This document shows, piece after piece, positions 18,370 to 25,756 of a DNA stretch of 64,000 nt. The notes below the pieces were generated by a model. The model searched no databases and had not been told where the DNA came from. It saw only the letters and a program-made list of their open reading frames with translations. Every line of letters starts with the position of its first letter. The stretch's first letter is position 1. A program made the position numbers and the translations under genes. The stretch spans positions 1-64,000 of the forward strand of contig NZ_JAQBOF010000024.1 of NCBI RefSeq assembly GCF_028288185.1, read 5' to 3'. This DNA comes from Mucilaginibacter sp. Its GTDB lineage: Bacteria; Bacteroidota; Bacteroidia; Sphingobacteriales; Sphingobacteriaceae.

Positions 18370-19071
18370 TTACCAATCTTTTGAAATTTGCATTTTGCTG
18401 CCCTTCAACTTTTTGTTCTTTAGTTTTTCCTGCGTTTGTTTTTCGTTATTGTTTAAAGCATCAAGCATACGTTGCGCATCCTCTTTTGATAGCTTATTAG
18501 GCTGAGGCTGCTGCTGATCTTTCTTATTCTGATCTTTCGGCTTGTTTTTATCCTGATTCTGCTTGTTCTTATCCTGTTGATTCTTCTTGTTCGGATCTTG
18601 CTTGTTATCCTTATTGTCTTTTTTATCCTTATTTTGTTGCTGCTGTTTTTTTAACTTCTCCTGCGCGTAGGCTAAGTTATAACGGGTTTCTTCATCCTTA
18701 GGGTTATTAAGCAATGATTTTTTATATGCCTCTATACTTTCTTCCAGTTTTTGGTTCCCCAATAAAGTATTGCCCAAATTATGATAGGCTCCTGCCGATA
18801 CCTTTTTATTTGGCGTTGATTCGGCTATTTTATTAAACTGTTCGCTGGCTTTATCAAATTGTTTTTGTTTATAAAGCGCATCGCCTAAATTAAAGTTGCC
18901 TTCCAGGTTTTGATTTTTCTTATCAACAGCCTTGCGATAGTTAGCCTCGGCTTCTTTATATTTTTGCTGTTTATAAAGGTCATTGCCCTTTTTTACAAAG
19001 CTCTTTTCTTGTTGCGCAAACAGTGTAAAGCCCTGCAACAAAACTACCAGGATTATAACTAATTGCTTCAT
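18370..19071 (-). CDS. batC: BatC: TPR protein with charged, Q/N/K-rich tail
   Basis: The protein has 233 residues. A signal peptide (MKQLVIILVVLLQGFTLFAQ) is followed by three TPR units (about 25-140; YKEAEANYRKAVDKKNQNLE, FNLGDALYKQKQFDKASEQF, YHNLGNTLLGNQKLEESIEA). A low-complexity stretch from about 142 to 195 is made almost only of K, Q, N and D, and is certainly disordered. The last 40 residues are lysine-rich helix. The start codon overlaps the batB stop by 4 bp (ATGA), showing translational coupling. Such tails are typical of BatC. Confidence 0.9.
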   Translation of the reverse strand: MKQLVIILVVLLQGFTLFAQQEKSFVKKGNDLYKQQKYKEAEANYRKAVDKKNQNLEGNFNLGDALYKQKQFDKASEQFNKIAESTPNKKVSAGAYHNLGNTLLGNQKLEESIEAYKKSLLNNPKDEETRYNLAYAQEKLKKQQQQNKDKKDNKDNKQDPNKKNQQDKNKQNQDKNKPKDQNKKDQQQPQPNKLSKEDAQRMLDALNNNEKQTQEKLKNKKLKGSKMQISKDW

Positions 19072-20108
19072 GTGTTTTTTACCTCAAATAATTTCAACCT
19101 GCTTAACCGCAAACTTTTACGGTTGGTGATAAAGAACTCAACAACCAAACACATCAAAGCAAAACCCAGGAAGAATTGAAACCTATCCTCGAAATCTTTA
19201 AAGCTTTTGGCATCATACGTTTTACGTTGTATCTTATCAATCTCGTTCCTAATTATACCTAAACCGCTGTTAGAGTTGGTGGCCCGTACATAAGCTCCAT
19301 TGCCCGCAGCGGCAATTTCTTTACACATATCCTCATTAAGCTTGCTCATTACGGTATGTCCGGCGCTATCGGTGTGGAAACCTACTTGTTTGTTACCCTG
19401 GTAAACAGGTATCGGCGCACCCTCTACCGAGCCTATACCAATTACATGTACAGTTACATCCTTATCAATCGCGTTTTTTGCTGCCGCGACCGCGTCATCC
19501 TCGTGGTTTTCTCCATCGGTTATAATGATCATGGCTTTGCCTGTGCCATCTTTAAAATCAAACGACTGCATACCCATATCAATAGCGGCACCAATAGCCG
19601 TCCCTTGAGTAGGCACCATGTTGGTGTTGATGGTATTTAAAAACAGCTTAGCTGCCGAGTAGTCGGTTGTTACCGGTAATTGTACATACGCCTGCCCGGC
19701 AAAAACAACTATACCTATACGGTCATCATGCAAGTTATCTATTAATTGCGAAATGGCGCGTTTGGCATTTTCTAACCGGTTAGGGGCCATATCGCCCGAT
19801 AGCATACTGTTTGAAACATCCAGTAAGATCATCAAATCGGCACCTTTGTGTTTTTCTTCAACCATTTTTGATCCTATCTGCGGATCGGCTATGCCCAAAA
19901 TTAAAAAGACGAAGGCCAGCAAAAACAAAATAAATTTTAGGCGCGGTGTAGTAAACGAAACATCGGGCACCATCTTGTCTACAATGCTTCTGTCGCCCAG
20001 AGATTTAATGGCTTTGTATTTCCATCGCTCTACCCAAATAAAAAGCAGCACGAAAGCCGGGATAGCAGCCAATCCCCATAAATATTCTATATGTGCAAAA
20101 CGTAACAT
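19068..20108 (-). CDS. batB: BatB: membrane-anchored von Willebrand factor A protein
   Basis: The protein has 346 residues. Two N-terminal membrane helices (about 8-25 and 55-75) precede a VWA domain, and a third helix lies near the C-terminus (FQFFLGFALMCLVVEFFI). The metal-binding MIDAS motif is intact (MILLDVSNSMLSGD), with the later threonine and aspartate in PTQGTAIGAAID and IITDGENHEDD. The protein is a partner of BatA. It lies one base from batA and overlaps batC by 4 bp. Confidence 0.92.
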   Translation of the reverse strand: MLRFAHIEYLWGLAAIPAFVLLFIWVERWKYKAIKSLGDRSIVDKMVPDVSFTTPRLKFILFLLAFVFLILGIADPQIGSKMVEEKHKGADLMILLDVSNSMLSGDMAPNRLENAKRAISQLIDNLHDDRIGIVVFAGQAYVQLPVTTDYSAAKLFLNTINTNMVPTQGTAIGAAIDMGMQSFDFKDGTGKAMIIITDGENHEDDAVAAAKNAIDKDVTVHVIGIGSVEGAPIPVYQGNKQVGFHTDSAGHTVMSKLNEDMCKEIAAAGNGAYVRATNSNSGLGIIRNEIDKIQRKTYDAKSFKDFEDRFQFFLGFALMCLVVEFFITNRKSLRLSRLKLFEVKNT

Positions 20109-20109
20109 A

Positions 20110-21114
20110 CTAGGTTAAAGCTCCTTTTAACAATGTGTTTTTAAATCCAAACTCTAACGCCAAAAACAACAACGCCAATAAGGCGAACGGTAAAAACAGC
20201 TCGGTTTTTTTATTGTATTGGATTACATCAATTTTTGCCTTTTCCATCTTGTCAATCTGCTCATAAATGCTTTTTAGTCTTTCGTTATCAGTAGCCCTAA
20301 AGTATTTACCGCCGGTTGTTTCGGCAATTTTGGTAAGGGTAGGTTCGTCAACGTCAACCGCTATGCGCTGATATTGAATACCCATTGGCGTTTGTACCGG
20401 GTAAGGGGCATAACCATGCGTACCAATACCTACGGTATATACCCGTATGTTAAATTGTTTGGCAATTTCGGCAGCGGTAATTGGTGGGATAGAGCCGGTG
20501 TTATTTGATCCATCGGTCAACAAAATAATTACCTTGCTTTTTGCCTCGCTGTCTTTTAAACGGTTTACGGCGGTAGCCAATCCCATACCTATGGCGGTAC
20601 CGTCATCTATCATCCCGTTTTTAATATCTTTAAATAGGTTGATCAATACCGAATGATCAATAGTCAACGGACATTGCGTAAAACTTTCACCGCTGAATAT
20701 TACCAGACCGATGCGGTCATCGGGCCGGTTCTTAATAAAATCTATGGCGATGTTTTTACCTGCTTCTAACCGGTTAGGCTGAAAATCCTCGGCCAGCATA
20801 CTGCCCGAAATATCTGACGCGATAACAATATCAATACCCTCGGTAGTGCTGTTTTGCCAGCTTAATGATGTTTGCGGGCGGGCAAGGGCTACAACTAACA
20901 ATATTACCGCTAACGACCGCAGCACGATTCCCAAATGGCGAAACTTGTTTGCCATACTGCTTTTAGGTACGGTAAACCCTTTTATTGCTGATACATTTAA
21001 GTGTCCGTACAACTTTTGCGCGCGCCATATATACCAGCCAATCATAGCCGGTATGATGATCAACAACCAAAAGAACCCCGGCTGTGCAAATTCAATACTT
21101 TTAAACAGCTCCAT
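20110..21114 (-). CDS. batA: BatA: membrane-anchored von Willebrand factor A protein
   Basis: The protein has 334 residues and the same plan as BatB: two N-terminal helices, a VWA domain, and a C-terminal helix (FLPFALLALLFLALEFGF). The MIDAS motif is IVIASDISGSMLAEDF, with TDGSNNTG further on. The 5' end overlaps the preceding membrane-protein gene by 14 bp. BatA and BatB probably bind each other or other envelope proteins through the metal site. Confidence 0.92.
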   Translation of the reverse strand: MELFKSIEFAQPGFFWLLIIIPAMIGWYIWRAQKLYGHLNVSAIKGFTVPKSSMANKFRHLGIVLRSLAVILLVVALARPQTSLSWQNSTTEGIDIVIASDISGSMLAEDFQPNRLEAGKNIAIDFIKNRPDDRIGLVIFSGESFTQCPLTIDHSVLINLFKDIKNGMIDDGTAIGMGLATAVNRLKDSEAKSKVIILLTDGSNNTGSIPPITAAEIAKQFNIRVYTVGIGTHGYAPYPVQTPMGIQYQRIAVDVDEPTLTKIAETTGGKYFRATDNERLKSIYEQIDKMEKAKIDVIQYNKKTELFLPFALLALLFLALEFGFKNTLLKGALT

Positions 21115-22078
21115 CGATGCTGCCTCCGTCAGTTATTGGTTTTGGCGTATCAACCACTTGTGTCTTTAGCACAAATTCAATCGCATCATCCATGCTTCTT
21201 TCGTTATCGGCAGGGGTTGGTTTTTCTTTGGCGAATTTTACCAGGTCGGCCATTACCAACAATCGCTGCAGTATGTTGCGATATTCATCGGTGATATCTC
21301 GTTGCTTTAACGCCCATAATATCTCATCGGTGGTGGTTTCCTGAGTTTTAACATTATACCTTTTTTCAAGGTATTCGCGGATGATATCTGTTAGTTCACT
21401 GTGGTATTGCTTAACGTCCTGCTGCCATAATTTCTTGCCGCGTAATTCTTGAAGTTTATTTATGGCGATGATATGTATAGGTACACTTGGCTTTGTTATT
21501 TGGAGGATGGGTTGACCTTTAGGGCGTTTCCATAAATAATAAATTACCCCAACAATTAAACCAATGATTATCAAACCTATTAATACCCATATCCAATTAT
21601 CCCTTAACCAATCCAAAAATCCGTAGGTTACTACCAGCGGTTGTTTAATATCATAAATAGCTTTGGTGGTATCAACCTTTACGGTTTGTACTTGTAATGA
21701 TAGCTCGTTGGTTTTAATAACTCCTGCGGTCGATCCAAATTCAAAAGGCGGCATGGTATATGCACCGGCATCAAAACTTGTTATGGTATAACTTTGGGTA
21801 ATGGTTTCTTTGGTTTTGTCATTCTGATCGAAGGCGGTATCGGCTTTATTAGCGCTAACCACCTGTATTTTCCCGGTAATGGTATCGGCCAGTTTAGGGA
21901 AGTTAACCTGGTCTTTAATGCCTTTATGCACCACCAGGAACAGCTTGGTTTGATCGCCTATTTTTATGGTATAGTCCTGTAGTTTGGCTTCTACCTGTAT
22001 GCTTTGCGCGTTGGTATTTAATGTCGCGCAAGCAAATAGGAATAATAAAAGTATATAATTAAAAAACTGTCTTTTCAT
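21101..22078 (-). CDS. Single-span membrane protein of the Bat operon (DUF4381-like)
   Basis: The protein has 325 residues. A signal peptide (MKRQFFNYILLLFLFACATL, then NTNAQ) is followed by a beta-rich extracytoplasmic domain of about 125 residues. A single strong membrane helix (NWIWVLIGLIIIGLIVGVIY) comes next, and then a helical cytoplasmic domain of about 140 residues with LWQQDVKQYHSELTDIIREY. The position between DUF58 and batA, and the helical tail resembling DUF4381 proteins, suit the extra membrane protein often found in MoxR-DUF58-VWA operons. The function is unknown. It begins 1 bp from the DUF58 gene. Confidence 0.8.
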   Translation of the reverse strand: MKRQFFNYILLLFLFACATLNTNAQSIQVEAKLQDYTIKIGDQTKLFLVVHKGIKDQVNFPKLADTITGKIQVVSANKADTAFDQNDKTKETITQSYTITSFDAGAYTMPPFEFGSTAGVIKTNELSLQVQTVKVDTTKAIYDIKQPLVVTYGFLDWLRDNWIWVLIGLIIIGLIVGVIYYLWKRPKGQPILQITKPSVPIHIIAINKLQELRGKKLWQQDVKQYHSELTDIIREYLEKRYNVKTQETTTDEILWALKQRDITDEYRNILQRLLVMADLVKFAKEKPTPADNERSMDDAIEFVLKTQVVDTPKPITDGGSIDGAV

Positions 22079-22079
22079 C

Positions 22080-22961
22080 TTACCTTTTTCGCTCGCGTTT
22101 TTTAAACAGGGTCATCAATGGTTTTACATAGGTTTCGTGCGTGCCGATAGAAGTCGCATCCACCCCCGACCGGCTAAAAACATCTTTTAACTTGGCGGTA
22201 CGCCTTAAAGCATCGGCCCTATAGGCGTTACGCACATTTTTATCGCCGGTATTTACCCATGCTATCTGGCCCGTTTCTTCATCCTTGACGGGGATAAGCC
22301 CAAGATCAGGAAACTCTTCTTCATGCCTATCATATAACCGCAAAGCAATAACATCATGCTTTTTATTGGCTATTTTAAGTTCCGTCTCAAAGGCCGGGCT
22401 CATAAAATCTGACAGAATAAAAGCGGTACATTTTTTCTTGATCACCGATGTAAAGTATTTTAAAGCTATGCCCAGATCTGTACCCGTATTCTCCGGCTTA
22501 AAATCTATCAGCTCCCTAATTATCATCAGTATATGCCCACGCCCTTTTTTAGGCGGAATAAACTTTTCTATTTTATCGCTAAAAAATATCACCCCGACCT
22601 TATCATTATTCTGTATGGCCGAAAATGCAAGTACCGCGCAAAGCTCAGTAGCCAGGTCCTGCTTTTGCTGGTTAATGGTGCCAAAGTTTTCAGACCCGCT
22701 CACATCCATTAATAGCATTACGGTTAGCTCTCGCTCCTCATCAAAAACCTTTACGTAGGGGTGATTAAAGCGAGCGGTAACGTTCCAGTCTATGGTTCTT
22801 ATTTCATCGCCTATCTGGTATTCGCGCACCTCTCTAAAAGCCATACCACGCCCCTTAAAGGCAGAGTGGTACTCGCCCGAAAACAGGTGATTGCTCAGCC
22901 CGCGGGTTTTGATCTCTATCTTCCGTACTTTTTTTAGCAGCTCTTTGGTATCCTTTGCCAT
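22080..22961 (-). CDS. DUF58 protein with VWA-like fold
   Basis: The protein has 293 residues. The DUF58 signature is clear: YHSAFKGRGMAFREVREYQI and DEIRTIDWNVTARFNHPYVK. A degenerate MIDAS-like motif follows (MLLMDVSGSENFG). There is no signal peptide or membrane helix, so it is cytoplasmic. DUF58 proteins are the usual partners of MoxR ATPases and are thought to link the ATPase to VWA proteins in the membrane. The gap to moxR holds a strong inverted repeat (22977-23047). Confidence 0.92.
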   Translation of the reverse strand: MAKDTKELLKKVRKIEIKTRGLSNHLFSGEYHSAFKGRGMAFREVREYQIGDEIRTIDWNVTARFNHPYVKVFDEERELTVMLLMDVSGSENFGTINQQKQDLATELCAVLAFSAIQNNDKVGVIFFSDKIEKFIPPKKGRGHILMIIRELIDFKPENTGTDLGIALKYFTSVIKKKCTAFILSDFMSPAFETELKIANKKHDVIALRLYDRHEEEFPDLGLIPVKDEETGQIAWVNTGDKNVRNAYRADALRRTAKLKDVFSRSGVDATSIGTHETYVKPLMTLFKKRERKR

Positions 22962-22976
22962 TTCTTGAGGAGAATC

Positions 22977-23047
22977 AAGAGTTAAGAATTAAGAACCAAG
23001 ATTGACGTTATACCGTCTTAACCCTTGCTTCTTAATTCTTAACTCTT
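22977..23047. repeat. Long inverted repeat (24-nt arms) between moxR and the DUF58 gene
   Basis: The arms at 22977-23000 and 23024-23047 match as reverse complements at 23 of 24 positions, with a 23-nt spacer. The arm begins AAGAGTTAAGAATTAAGAA. It lies between two genes of one operon, so it would be present in the mRNA as a strong hairpin and could lower expression of the downstream Bat genes relative to moxR. Its sequence style matches dispersed intergenic palindromes of Sphingobacteriaceae. Confidence 0.75.
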
Positions 23048-23049
23048 AT

Positions 23050-24105
23050 TTATGGTACTTCTACCGCGTTAAGTATACCGGTTATAATATCCTCGCTGGT
23101 CATGTTTTCGGCTTCGGCCTCGTAGGTTAGCCCTATACGATGCCTTAACACGTCATGGCAAATTGCCCTAACATCCTCCGGAATAACATAGCCCCTGCGT
23201 TTTATAAAAGCATACGCTTTTGATGCCAGTGCCAGGTTAATACTAGCCCTTGGTGATGCACCAAAGCTAATCAGGTTTTTATAGTCAGCCAGTTTATATT
23301 GTTCAGGATTACGTGTGGCAAAAACAATGTCAATAATATATTGCTCAATTTTTTCGTCCATGTAAACCTCGCGCACTACTTTACGCGCCCTTATAATATC
23401 AGCAGGGTTAATAATAGCATTTGGTTTTAACATGCCCTGCGGCGATATATTGGCGCGTATAATTTTTTTCTCGTCCTCTTTAGTTGGATAACCTATCACC
23501 ACTTTCAGCATAAAACGGTCAACCTGCGCTTCTGGTAGCGGGTAGGTTCCTTCCTGCTCAATTGGGTTTTGTGTAGCTAATACCAGGAAAGGGTTTGGCA
23601 GCGGGAAGGTTTTATCACCAATGGTAACTTGTCTTTCCTGCATGGCCTCTAACAACGCACTTTGCACTTTAGCAGGCGCACGGTTTATCTCATCGGCCAA
23701 TATAAAGTTAGAGAAGATTGGCCCTTGTCTAACTATAAACTCTTCTTTCTTTTGGTTATAGATCATGGTGCCCAGCAAATCGGCAGGTAACAGATCGGGG
23801 GTGAATTGGATCCGGCTAAAATCGGCCTGTATAGCTTTTGCCAGCGTGTTTATAGCTAAAGTTTTTGCCAGGCCTGGTACACCTTCTAAAAGTATGTGGC
23901 CATCGGCTAATAAACCTATCAGCAGGCGCTCCACCATATATTTCTGACCCACTATCACTTTATCCATTTCCAGTTTTAACAGATCAACAAAAGCACTTTC
24001 TTGTTGTATCATTTCATTGATGGCCCTTATGTCTGTTGTATACGATGAACTTCCGGTCGCCGCACCTGTTGATGGGGACGTTGTATTGCTCTGTAATTCT
24101 TCCAT
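23050..24105 (-). CDS. MoxR-family AAA+ ATPase of the Bat operon
   Basis: The protein has 351 residues. Walker A is LLEGVPGLAKTLAINTLA and Walker B is FILADEINRAPAKVQSALLE. Sensor-type segments (LATQNPIEQEGTYPLPEAQV and FGASPRASINLALASKAYAF) are those of MoxR. It is a cytoplasmic chaperone-like ATPase that probably remodels VWA-containing complexes of the Bat system. It is the first gene of an eight-gene operon that runs to batE. A TTTG-N21-TAAGTTTG promoter lies just upstream. Confidence 0.94.
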   Translation of the reverse strand: MEELQSNTTSPSTGAATGSSSYTTDIRAINEMIQQESAFVDLLKLEMDKVIVGQKYMVERLLIGLLADGHILLEGVPGLAKTLAINTLAKAIQADFSRIQFTPDLLPADLLGTMIYNQKKEEFIVRQGPIFSNFILADEINRAPAKVQSALLEAMQERQVTIGDKTFPLPNPFLVLATQNPIEQEGTYPLPEAQVDRFMLKVVIGYPTKEDEKKIIRANISPQGMLKPNAIINPADIIRARKVVREVYMDEKIEQYIIDIVFATRNPEQYKLADYKNLISFGASPRASINLALASKAYAFIKRRGYVIPEDVRAICHDVLRHRIGLTYEAEAENMTSEDIITGILNAVEVP

Positions 24106-24130
24106 TAAACTTTTATTAATTTTTGGTAGG

Positions 24131-24163
24131 CAAACTTAAATAGCAGATAACTTTTTTGCCAAA
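24131..24163 (-). promoter_or_regulatory. Promoter of the moxR-bat operon
   Basis: On the minus strand TTTG (24160-24163), 21 bp, then TAAGTTTG (24131-24138) matches the Bacteroidota primary-sigma consensus (TTTG, about 19-21 bp, TAnnTTTG). It would start transcription about 20 bp before the moxR ATG at 24105. Confidence 0.7.
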
Positions 24164-24266
24164 GAAATATGTTAAATAATGTTAAAATTAGATAATTATA
24201 GGCGATAAACTAATTTGTAGTACAAACAAGCCGACCAAAAGGTTCTTTAAGCAATTGAATGCCTCT

Positions 24267-24794
24267 TTAGTTTTTAAATATTTGCCGGTAATGGTCCATA
24301 ACCCGCTCAAAACAAATTTGTAACCAGGCCGAATATTGGGTGGGGTTGTCTAGCAGCTCGGCAGCTAATACATCTATGTCCATATATTTATAACCGGCTA
24401 CTTCTGTTTCATCTGGTACAGGCAATACATCGCTGGTGGCAAAAAATACATGATCGCATTCGTATTCAATTAGCCCGTTATCTACTTCGGCACGATAAAT
24501 AAATTTGAATTGATAATTCAACTCACATTCCATACCCATTTCTTCAAATAGTCTTCTATTTGCAGCCGCTTCCGTATGCTCGCCGGGGCGGGGATGGCTG
24601 CAGCAAGTGTTGGTCCATTTGCCGCCGGAATGGTATTTATCTAAAGCCCGTTGTTGTAATAACAATTGCCCACGGCTGTTAAAAACAAATACGGAGAAAG
24701 CACGGTGTAATATACCGCCTTTATGCGCGGCTAGTTTATCCATAGTGCCAATGGCACGGTCGTCCTGGTCAATTATTATTAAGCCGCTTTTCAA
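24267..24794 (-). CDS. idi: Isopentenyl-diphosphate delta-isomerase, type 1
   Basis: The protein has 175 residues, normal for the bacterial enzyme. It is a NUDIX-fold protein with HRAFSVFVFNSRGQLLLQQR, the active-site cysteine region KWTNTCCSHPRPGE, and the metal-binding box segment AANRRLFEEMGME. It interconverts IPP and DMAPP in the cytoplasm and feeds isoprenoid synthesis. It follows the phytoene-synthase gene by 12 bp, so the pair supplies carotenoid synthesis. Confidence 0.94.
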   Translation of the reverse strand: MKSGLIIIDQDDRAIGTMDKLAAHKGGILHRAFSVFVFNSRGQLLLQQRALDKYHSGGKWTNTCCSHPRPGEHTEAAANRRLFEEMGMECELNYQFKFIYRAEVDNGLIEYECDHVFFATSDVLPVPDETEVAGYKYMDIDVLAAELLDNPTQYSAWLQICFERVMDHYRQIFKN

Positions 24795-24806
24795 TTGTTG
24801 GGTATT

Positions 24807-25643
24807 TTATAAGGTATTTAATTTATAGCGGATCAATGAATCAAACATCAGCACAAATTTTTGGCGGTTTGATACGCGGATCCGCTCGGTCATAACCTGC
24901 CCGGCAGGTGCATGTGAAATCTTTAAGAATAATTGTTTATAGTAAACATAAGCAAGGTATACGCCTTTACGGCTGGTAGATGGAAGCTCTTTTATCCCTT
25001 TTAGCGCGGCATTAAAATCATTGCGGATATCTTCTTCAATGGCTCTTTTATCATCATCAGAAAATGCTGCCAGATCTACCTGCGGAAAATAACTACGATT
25101 AAGATCATGGTAATCAGAATTCAGGTCCCGCAAAAAATTTACTTTTTGAAACGCCGATCCCAATTTCATTGCCGGTTCTTTCAATCGCTCGTAATTGGCT
25201 TCATCTCCATTAGTGAAAACACATAAACACATCAAGCCAACAACTTCTGCCGACCCTAATATGTACTCGTTATATTTATCTGGGGTATAAACATTGTCAT
25301 CCAGGTCCATGGCCATACTGTTTAAAAACAGGCTGATCAGCTCTGGTTTTATACCATATTGGTTTACCGCTTGCTGAAACGAATTTAATACCGGGTTTAC
25401 ACTTATGCCCCGCTCAATCGCTTTAAAGCAGTCGTCCCTAAATTCTGCTAGTAATGATGCTTTGGGATAATCATAAAAGCTATCCACTATCTCATCAGCC
25501 AACCTTACAAAACCATAGATAGCATAAATAGGGCCGCGCAGTTTTTTATTTAAGAAATAGATACCTAACGAAAAACTGGTGCTATAATGGTTAGTAATAG
25601 TCTTACTGAATTTGGCCGATAGTATATCAAACTTTGCTTTCAT
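24807..25643 (-). CDS. crtB: Phytoene/squalene synthase family protein (probable phytoene synthase)
   Basis: The protein has about 278 residues. The ATG at 25643 (MKAKFDILSAKFSKTITNHY) is chosen over an upstream TTG. The two aspartate-rich motifs that bind the diphosphates are present: LADEIVDSFYD and FLRDLNSDYHDLNR. The enzyme condenses two geranylgeranyl diphosphates to phytoene. The pairing with idi favours carotenoid over squalene synthesis, but no crtI or crtY lies in the window, so a squalene/hopanoid role cannot be fully excluded. A TACATTTG box on the minus strand at 25650-25657 is very close to the start codon. Confidence 0.85.
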   Translation of the reverse strand: MKAKFDILSAKFSKTITNHYSTSFSLGIYFLNKKLRGPIYAIYGFVRLADEIVDSFYDYPKASLLAEFRDDCFKAIERGISVNPVLNSFQQAVNQYGIKPELISLFLNSMAMDLDDNVYTPDKYNEYILGSAEVVGLMCLCVFTNGDEANYERLKEPAMKLGSAFQKVNFLRDLNSDYHDLNRSYFPQVDLAAFSDDDKRAIEEDIRNDFNAALKGIKELPSTSRKGVYLAYVYYKQLFLKISHAPAGQVMTERIRVSNRQKFVLMFDSLIRYKLNTL

Positions 25644-25756
25644 GCACTGCAAATGTAATGCACTATAACGTCAAAAGCTGCATTTTACTGCATAAAGTGT
25701 CAGCGCTTTTTTAAAGTGGCAAATAACATGCAAGTGCTTAAGCTTGCTAAAAAAAA

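Noticed and set aside
22285..22758. A 157-codon open frame opposite the DUF58 gene
   Set aside because: The DUF58 protein on the minus strand matches its family along its whole length, so the plus-strand frame is a shadow.
25650..25657. TACATTTG on the minus strand as the crtB promoter
   Set aside because: It would give a transcript starting at or next to the ATG, and no -33 element lies at the right distance.
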